From an archaeon (GTDB lineage: Archaea > Iainarchaeota > Iainarchaeia > Iainarchaeales > GCA-2688035), in the NCBI GenBank assembly GCA_030616665.1, contig JAUWWX010000031.1, positions 1 through 8,541 on the forward strand: 8,541 nucleotides of DNA, given 5' to 3'. Positions 4,844 through 8,541 of the stretch are shown piece after piece (position 1 is the stretch's first letter; the number at the start of each line of letters is the position of its first letter). The position numbers and the translations under genes are program-made. Under the pieces are notes generated by a model, which was not told where the DNA came from, did not search any database, and worked only from the letters and a program-made list of their open reading frames with translations.

Positions 4844-4890
4844 TATCGCCTTTCATCCCATACCTTTCGAAAGGGGGCTTCTCGGCGATA
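4844..4890. repeat. Inverted repeat TATCGCC/GGCGATA around a CCTTTCGAAAGG palindrome
   Basis: The outer arms at 4844-4850 and 4884-4890 are perfect 7-bp complements; inside lies the 12-base palindrome CCTTTCGAAAGG (4863-4874). It ends 11 bases before the TATA-like motif of the next gene. It is either the outermost hairpin of the TnpB element or a control element of the membrane-protein and permease genes. Confidence 0.5.
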
Positions 4891-4900
4891 AAGTTAAAAT

Positions 4901-4908
4901 TTTTATAC
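4901..4908 (+). promoter_or_regulatory. TATA box of the membrane protein-permease unit
   Basis: TTTTATAC is centred about 29 bases before ATG 4934. The spacer (CTCCAAAGCACTTCTTTTTTCTG) has no Shine-Dalgarno, so a leaderless transcript beginning close to the ATG is the simplest reading. Confidence 0.5.
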
Positions 4909-4933
4909 TCCAAAGCACTTCTTTTTTCTGTCT

Positions 4934-5485
4934 ATGGCCTTAATTAAAGAGGTTAAAAGGGAAACAGTGCGAAGGGAATGGCGTGCAATCAGCATGCTTT
5001 TTGCCCAGCTTGTTCTCTTATTGCTAATAGTCTTCCAGGTAATGCAGCTGGTTGGCCTGCATGTTGACCCTTTCCTAAGGCAGGTTGTCATTAAGCCGAG
5101 CCTTGACCCTGCAAACCTCATCGTTCTTGCAATCGCAGTCCTGCTGTTTGCCCTGCTCTACTTTGCCGTAAAGAAAAGGCAGCCTGCCCTTTATCAGGCC
5201 CAGAAAAGGGCGCCTGGAATCATCAAGCAGGAGGCGAAGAGGAAGCTGCGGAATGCAAAGGCTGATCCAAGGGTGGCTGCCCTGCTCTTGATTGACTTCA
5301 TGTTTGTCATAGTAGTGATTCTTGCAATCAGGGCATATCTTGACCCTGAACTGGAACTGATTCCTTGGAGCGCAGCAGGTTTGGGCCCGCCACTAACAAC
5401 AGCGGTGAATGCCATTATAGCCGTTGTCGTTCTAGCCCTGTTTTACTATATGTACAGGTTCACTGCTTCCTACAGGAATGGGTAG
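4934..5485 (+). CDS. Four-helix membrane protein of unknown function
   Basis: A 183-aa protein that I do not recognise. It has a charged N-terminus (MALIKEVKRETVRREW), then four predicted membrane helices at about 20-42, 60-79, 113-133 and 153-175. A strongly basic cytoplasmic loop lies between helices 2 and 3 (about 80-111, KKRQPALYQAQKRAPG and KRKLRNAK). The positive-inside rule places both termini and this loop in the cytoplasm. There is no signal peptide with a cleavage site and no catalytic motif. The two helix pairs have similar layout (helix, a loop with an LDP motif at 57-59 and 136-138, helix), which hints at an internal duplication. It ends in TAG, overlapping by 8 bases the start assigned to the amino-acid permease, so the two are probably co-transcribed and coupled. 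An accessory role for the transporter is possible but is only inferred from position. Confidence 0.8.
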   Translation: MALIKEVKRETVRREWRAISMLFAQLVLLLLIVFQVMQLVGLHVDPFLRQVVIKPSLDPANLIVLAIAVLLFALLYFAVKKRQPALYQAQKRAPGIIKQEAKRKLRNAKADPRVAALLLIDFMFVIVVILAIRAYLDPELELIPWSAAGLGPPLTTAVNAIIAVVVLALFYYMYRFTASYRNG

Positions 5486-6827
5486 GTGTTGCTGCTTGAG
5501 GCATCCTTTGTACCAGCCGGAACCAAAGATTTTAAAGCCACATCTTGAGAGAAGCATTTCCCTTACAGAGGCAACCGTCTACGGGCTTGGCATCATTCTG
5601 GGAGCGGGCATTTATGCATTGATTGGCGAGGCAACTGGCATTGCTGGAAACAGTGTCTGGATTTCCTTTATCTTGGCTGCAACTGTTGCATCCTTCACCG
5701 CGTTAAGCTACTGCGAGCTGAGCAGCATGTTTCCGCGTAGTGCAGCGGAATACACGTACGTAAAGCATGCTTTCAACAGCAACTTGTTTGGCTTTTTGAT
5801 AGGCTGGATTTCTTTGTTTGTTGCAATGATTTCCATTTCCGCTGTTGCACTGGGTTTTGCTGGCTACTTTCAGGCATTGTTTGGAACGCCCCTCGTCCTA
5901 ACAGCCATCTCGGCAATCGCCTTGCTCTCAAGTGTGAATTTCTTGGGCGTGAAGGAAAGCGCAAGGCTGAACGTTGTCCTAACAGTGGTTGCTGTAGGCG
6001 GCCTGGTTCTCATAATCTTGATGGGTTTGCCATTCTTTGGCACAGTTGACTACTTTGCTTCCGTTGAACCAGGTTTGCCTCCTGCGTCAATGCTGAATAA
6101 TGTTGCAATAGCAGCAGCCCTGATTTTCTTTGCCTACATTGGCTTTGAGGACATCGCAAACATAAGCGAGGAAACAATAAACGCGAAGCATGCTGTGCCA
6201 AAGGCAATTTTGATTGCCTTGGTTATCTCAACTGTTTTGTACGTGCTTGTTGCAATAAGCGTTGTAAGCATCGTGCCATGGAACCAGCTGGCAGAAAGTA
6301 GTGCACCAATTTCGCTTGTTGCAGGCACTGTTTTTGGGCCGGCAGCCGCAACCATTTTTTCCTTTATTGCCCTGTTTGCAACAGCGAGCACCATTCTGAT
6401 AATCCTGGTTGCTGTGTCAAGGCTTTTGTATGGGATGAGCTCGGATCACAGCCTGCCAAGCATAATTTCAAGAATTCACGGCAGAGACAAAACGCCTTTT
6501 GTGGCAATAGTCATTACCTCAACAATTGCAATGCTTTTTGTTTTGAGCGGCAATTTAAAGCAAGTTGCTTTCATAACCAATTTCGGCATCTTTGCCCTTT
6601 TCTTCATGGTAAACCTTTCGGCAATAATCCTTCGCCTGACAAAGCCAAACCAAAAAAGGGTTTTTAGGATGCCTGGAAACATTGGCAAAATCCCCGTTAT
6701 CTCCCTTTTTGGTGTAATTGCCTCAGTCTTCATGATAAGCAGAATTGACTTGAACGCGGCAATTTTTGGCGCTGTAGCAATTCTCCTGGGGATTCCTGCC
6801 TACTACATCCTTACAAGAATAAGATAA
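5478..6827 (+). CDS. APC-superfamily amino-acid permease
   Basis: A secondary transporter of the amino acid-polyamine-organocation superfamily, expected to bring amino acids across the cytoplasmic membrane using a cation gradient. The protein is 449 aa, with about 12 hydrophobic helices. Helix 1 carries the unwound substrate-binding motif GAGIYALIG (about 42-50), and helix 6 carries FAYIGFEDIANISEE, the second substrate-contact segment. SRLLYGMSSD marks the loop after helix 8. The pattern is closest to the cationic amino-acid transporter and ApcT-like group; the actual substrate cannot be read from the sequence. ATG 5478 overlaps the upstream gene in ATGGGTAG. It would give an odd N-terminus with three consecutive Cys (MGRCCCLRH). 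TTG 5496, placed 7 bases after AGGTG, is a credible alternative that removes them. The stop is TAA. Confidence 0.93.
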   Translation: MGRCCCLRHPLYQPEPKILKPHLERSISLTEATVYGLGIILGAGIYALIGEATGIAGNSVWISFILAATVASFTALSYCELSSMFPRSAAEYTYVKHAFNSNLFGFLIGWISLFVAMISISAVALGFAGYFQALFGTPLVLTAISAIALLSSVNFLGVKESARLNVVLTVVAVGGLVLIILMGLPFFGTVDYFASVEPGLPPASMLNNVAIAAALIFFAYIGFEDIANISEETINAKHAVPKAILIALVISTVLYVLVAISVVSIVPWNQLAESSAPISLVAGTVFGPAAATIFSFIALFATASTILIILVAVSRLLYGMSSDHSLPSIISRIHGRDKTPFVAIVITSTIAMLFVLSGNLKQVAFITNFGIFALFFMVNLSAIILRLTKPNQKRVFRMPGNIGKIPVISLFGVIASVFMISRIDLNAAIFGAVAILLGIPAYYILTRIR

Positions 6828-7004
6828 AACGCATCACATGGCACAAAAAAGTCCTGTCCATTAAAAACCATTCAAAAAAATAGAGCCCAATAAGGCATTT
6901 TCTTCATCTCATCCGAATTTTTTCCCTTCAATCCCCAAAGATGTATGCCTCCTTAAGCCAATATATATTATATATTGCCCCTAACCAAACCGGTTATGTA
7001 GAAG
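6828..7004. other. Convergent spacer between the permease gene and kae1
   Basis: 177 bases without a credible gene. On the plus strand a T-run (GAATTTTTTCCC, about 6915-6926) could end permease transcripts. The right part holds an AT-rich palindrome, the short palindrome AACCGGTT (6988-6995), and an isolated minus-strand AAGGAGG (6948-6954) leading only into a nine-codon TTG frame. No tRNA or other stable RNA gene is visible. Confidence 0.6.
6959..6977. repeat. Perfect 19-base AT-rich palindrome CAATATATA-T-TATATATTG
   Basis: The nine-base arms are exact complements around a single T. It would read as a TATA box on either strand, yet it lies between converging gene ends. It may be part of a bidirectional terminator, a cryptic promoter for an antisense RNA of kae1 or of the permease gene, or a protein-binding site. 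Confidence 0.5.
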
Positions 7005-7991
7005 TCAAACCCAGTTCACGTCCACTGAATCAGTCCTCTGCCTTTGGTCAACTGCTGAGTCCTCCACATTCATTCTGTTTCCTGCCTTGAACTCAACAAT
7101 GCCAAGCCATGCCGGCAGCAGCCCATTATCCAAACATGCCTCAAAGGGCGGCACAAAAAGCCTTGCCCCCCTATCTTCACACATCTTTCCAAGCATTTCC
7201 CTCATTCCCTTGCTTGCTGCCACGCCCCCGGTCAGCAGCAATTCCTTCTTCTCAGTGTGCGCCAATGCCCTTTCCGCTACCTCTGCAACCATTGCAAAGG
7301 CATTGTGCAGCAGCGAGTAAGCCAAATCCTCCTTCTTTTCCTTCCCAATCTTCTGAACGGCTGCAGTCTGCAGCCCAGAAAAAGCCAGGTCCATTCCCTT
7401 CACGGTGTAAGGCAACTCCACATACTTTTTCCCTTCAAAATACATTTTGTCCAAAACAGGCCCTGCCGGAAAGCCAAGCCCAAGCTTTCTGCCAAAAACA
7501 TCCAGCAGATTTCCCAAGCCAATGTCAAGTGTTTCGCCGTAAACCCTGTACCTGCCCTTCTCATAGCCAATTATCTGGGTGTTTGCCCCGCTCACATAAA
7601 CCACTATCGGGTCTTTGCAGTCAGTCAACGCCTTGCCAATCTCGACGTGGCCAACGCAGTGGTTTACACCAAGCAAGGGCTTTCCATTTGCCAAGGCAAG
7701 GGTTCTTGCAACAACTGCCCCAACCCCCAAAGAAGCCCCGATACCGGGTCCTATTGAGAACGCGATTAAGTCAATATCCTTTAATTTGACTTTGGCTTTT
7801 TTCAAAGCACTTTTGAGAACAGGTACAGCATATTTTTGGTGGTGCTGCCTTAGCTCTCTTGGAATAAGCCCACCTTCTTCAGTTACCACTGAATGTTTCT
7901 CATTGGCCAAAATATTGCACTTGCCACCTTTGTCTGAAACTATAGCTACTGATATGGTGTGGGCTGTCGACTCAATCCCGCAACAAATCAT
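7005..7991 (-). CDS. kae1: Kae1 (TsaD family), tRNA N6-threonylcarbamoyladenosine synthesis, KEOPS subunit
   Basis: Kae1 transfers the threonylcarbamoyl group from TC-AMP to A37 of ANN-decoding tRNAs within the KEOPS complex. The protein is 328 aa with the ASKHA fold: opening MICCGIESTAHT, GGLIPRELRQHH (about 40-51), metal ligands His111 and His115 in NHCVGHVE, VSGANTQI (about 133-140), the GFPAGPVLD loop (about 173-181), GGVAAS (255-260), and metal ligand Asp288 in LDNG. The ending RQRTDSVDVNW is the archaeal/eukaryotic Kae1 tail. Two small departures are visible: IES instead of the common IEGT near the start, and DNGLLPAWLG where most homologues have DNGxMIAxxG. No Bud32 kinase is fused at the C-terminus, unlike in some archaea. 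It starts 10 bases after the stop of the dehydrogenase-like gene, so the two probably form an operon. The start is ATG 7989-7991 and the stop TGA. Confidence 0.96.
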   Translation of the reverse strand: MICCGIESTAHTISVAIVSDKGGKCNILANEKHSVVTEEGGLIPRELRQHHQKYAVPVLKSALKKAKVKLKDIDLIAFSIGPGIGASLGVGAVVARTLALANGKPLLGVNHCVGHVEIGKALTDCKDPIVVYVSGANTQIIGYEKGRYRVYGETLDIGLGNLLDVFGRKLGLGFPAGPVLDKMYFEGKKYVELPYTVKGMDLAFSGLQTAAVQKIGKEKKEDLAYSLLHNAFAMVAEVAERALAHTEKKELLLTGGVAASKGMREMLGKMCEDRGARLFVPPFEACLDNGLLPAWLGIVEFKAGNRMNVEDSAVDQRQRTDSVDVNWV

Positions 7992-8001
7992 TTCAGCTCA
8001 C

Positions 8002-8541
8002 TCAAACAATCCTATTCTGTGGTTTTCCTTCCAAGAACTTTCTCGCGTTTTCAATTGTAATTCTGCGCAGGTTTTGCTGCGCTTCCTTTGTCATCCAGCC
8101 ATAGTCTGGTGTAAGCAAAATGTTTTTCACAGCCAGAAACTTTTTCCTCAGCTCCTCGTCTTCGATGTCTTCAAACCATGCAAAAACCTTGCCCTGCTCC
8201 GCTGCCTCATACACTGCTTCCAGGTCACACAATTCGTTTCTGCTTGGGTTAAGCAGGACAGCTCCTTGCTTGAGCAGCGCAATTCTCTTCTTGTTTAAAA
8301 GGTTTCTTGATTTTTCACTAAAGTTGCAGTGAATACTTACAACATCGCTTTTTCTTAGCAGTTCGTCTAATTCGCAGTATTTTGCTCCTTTCTTTTCCAT
8401 TTCCAAGTTTCTTTCAAGAGAATAATAACATAGATTCATTCCAAAACCAAGTCCAAGTTCTGCTACTCTGCTGCCAATTGCTCCAAGGCCAACTATGCCA
8501 AGAGTTTTTCCCTTTAACTCCCAGCCCATCAAATGATGAAA
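8002..8541 (-). CDS. D-isomer-specific 2-hydroxyacid dehydrogenase-like protein, N-terminus beyond the window
   Basis: The 179 C-terminal residues of an NAD(P)-dependent 2-hydroxyacid dehydrogenase. The frame is open to the right edge (FHHLMGWELKGKTLGIVGLG), so the N-terminal half is missing. Seen are the dinucleotide motif GLGAIG of the Rossmann fold, DVVSIHCNFSEKSRNLLN, NPSRNELCD carrying the catalytic Arg position, FEDIEDEEL near the catalytic Glu position, and TPDYGWMTKEAQ. In classical members the last motif reads TPHxGxxT with the catalytic His. Here the residue is Asp, and the Gly after the Arg is Asn. This points to an altered or lost dehydrogenase activity, or to a distinct subfamily. 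It lies 10 bases upstream of kae1 on the same strand; no functional link with t6A synthesis is known to me. The stop is TGA. Confidence 0.88.
   Translation of the reverse strand, partial: FHHLMGWELKGKTLGIVGLGAIGSRVAELGLGFGMNLCYYSLERNLEMEKKGAKYCELDELLRKSDVVSIHCNFSEKSRNLLNKKRIALLKQGAVLLNPSRNELCDLEAVYEAAEQGKVFAWFEDIEDEELRKKFLAVKNILLTPDYGWMTKEAQQNLRRITIENARKFLEGKPQNRIV

Larger units (their letters stand above)
3482..4890 (-). mobile_element. TnpB-only IS200/IS605-type element (IS1341-like), boundaries approximate
   Basis: The element contains a single tnpB on the minus strand and no TnpA Y1 transposase, so it would depend on a TnpA elsewhere or is immobile. The proposed right end lies just after the tnpB stop (TAG then TTCAC on the minus strand), where the coding end folds into a short hairpin. 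The proposed left end is the repeat-rich stretch 4729-4890 upstream of tnpB. It sits between the regulator gene and the membrane-protein gene and interrupts neither. The ends are inferred from structure only; no empty site is available for comparison. Confidence 0.6.

Noticed and set aside
4801..4860. C/D box sRNA suggested by ATGATAA
   Set aside because: No convincing D box or paired C'/D' boxes at the right spacing.
4736..4890. CRISPR array suggested by short repeats and palindromes
   Set aside because: Only two 12-base units are present, without regular spacers, and no cas gene is in the window.
7109..7789. 226-codon plus-strand frame rich in Pro, Ser and Gln
   Set aside because: Lies wholly antisense to kae1, which is a confident gene; the composition is typical of a shadow frame.

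Overview
This window looks like part of an archaeal chromosome, probably from an uncultured lineage of the DPANN or candidate-phylum kind; the lineage is an inference. The archaeal signs are a Kae1-type t6A protein, TATA boxes about 25-30 bases ahead of start codons with no Shine-Dalgarno (leaderless genes), U-rich tracts instead of classical terminators, and a small winged-helix regulator beside the stress genes. The DnaK-DnaJ-GrpE machine is bacterial in ancestry, as in the other archaea that carry it.

Layout. Positions 1-2911 (minus strand) hold a chaperone cluster in the order small ORF, grpE, dnaK, dnaJ, with dnaJ running off the left edge. The grpE frame is interrupted by a TAG codon where a Glu is expected, and continues normally for 23 codons to a TGA. 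Positions 2912-3027 are a divergent control region: a TATA element readable both ways, a perfect 9-bp inverted repeat, and a direct repeat whose other copy lies at the grpE start. A winged-helix regulator (3028-3456, plus strand) points away and is a good candidate for the local heat-shock regulator.

Positions about 3480-4890 hold a TnpB-only IS200/IS605-type element on the minus strand. It has no TnpA, and its tnpB is also split by an in-frame TAG although all RuvC and zinc-finger residues remain. The 3' end of tnpB folds into hairpins that suggest an omega-RNA. The region upstream of tnpB (4729-4890) is rich in inverted and direct repeats and is probably the left end.

Positions 4934-6827 (plus strand) hold a two-gene unit: a four-helix membrane protein of unknown function, overlapping by 8 bases an APC-family amino-acid permease. 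Positions 6828-7004 are a convergent spacer with a perfect AT-rich 19-bp palindrome. Positions 7005-8541 (minus strand) hold kae1 (tRNA t6A synthesis), preceded by a D-2-hydroxyacid dehydrogenase-like gene that runs off the right edge and has Asp in place of the usual catalytic His.

The most unusual observation is two amber codons interrupting otherwise intact frames (grpE and tnpB) within 2 kb. Nonsense mutation, assembly error and amber readthrough are all possible. TAG also ends the membrane-protein gene and tnpB at natural positions, which argues against wholesale reassignment.
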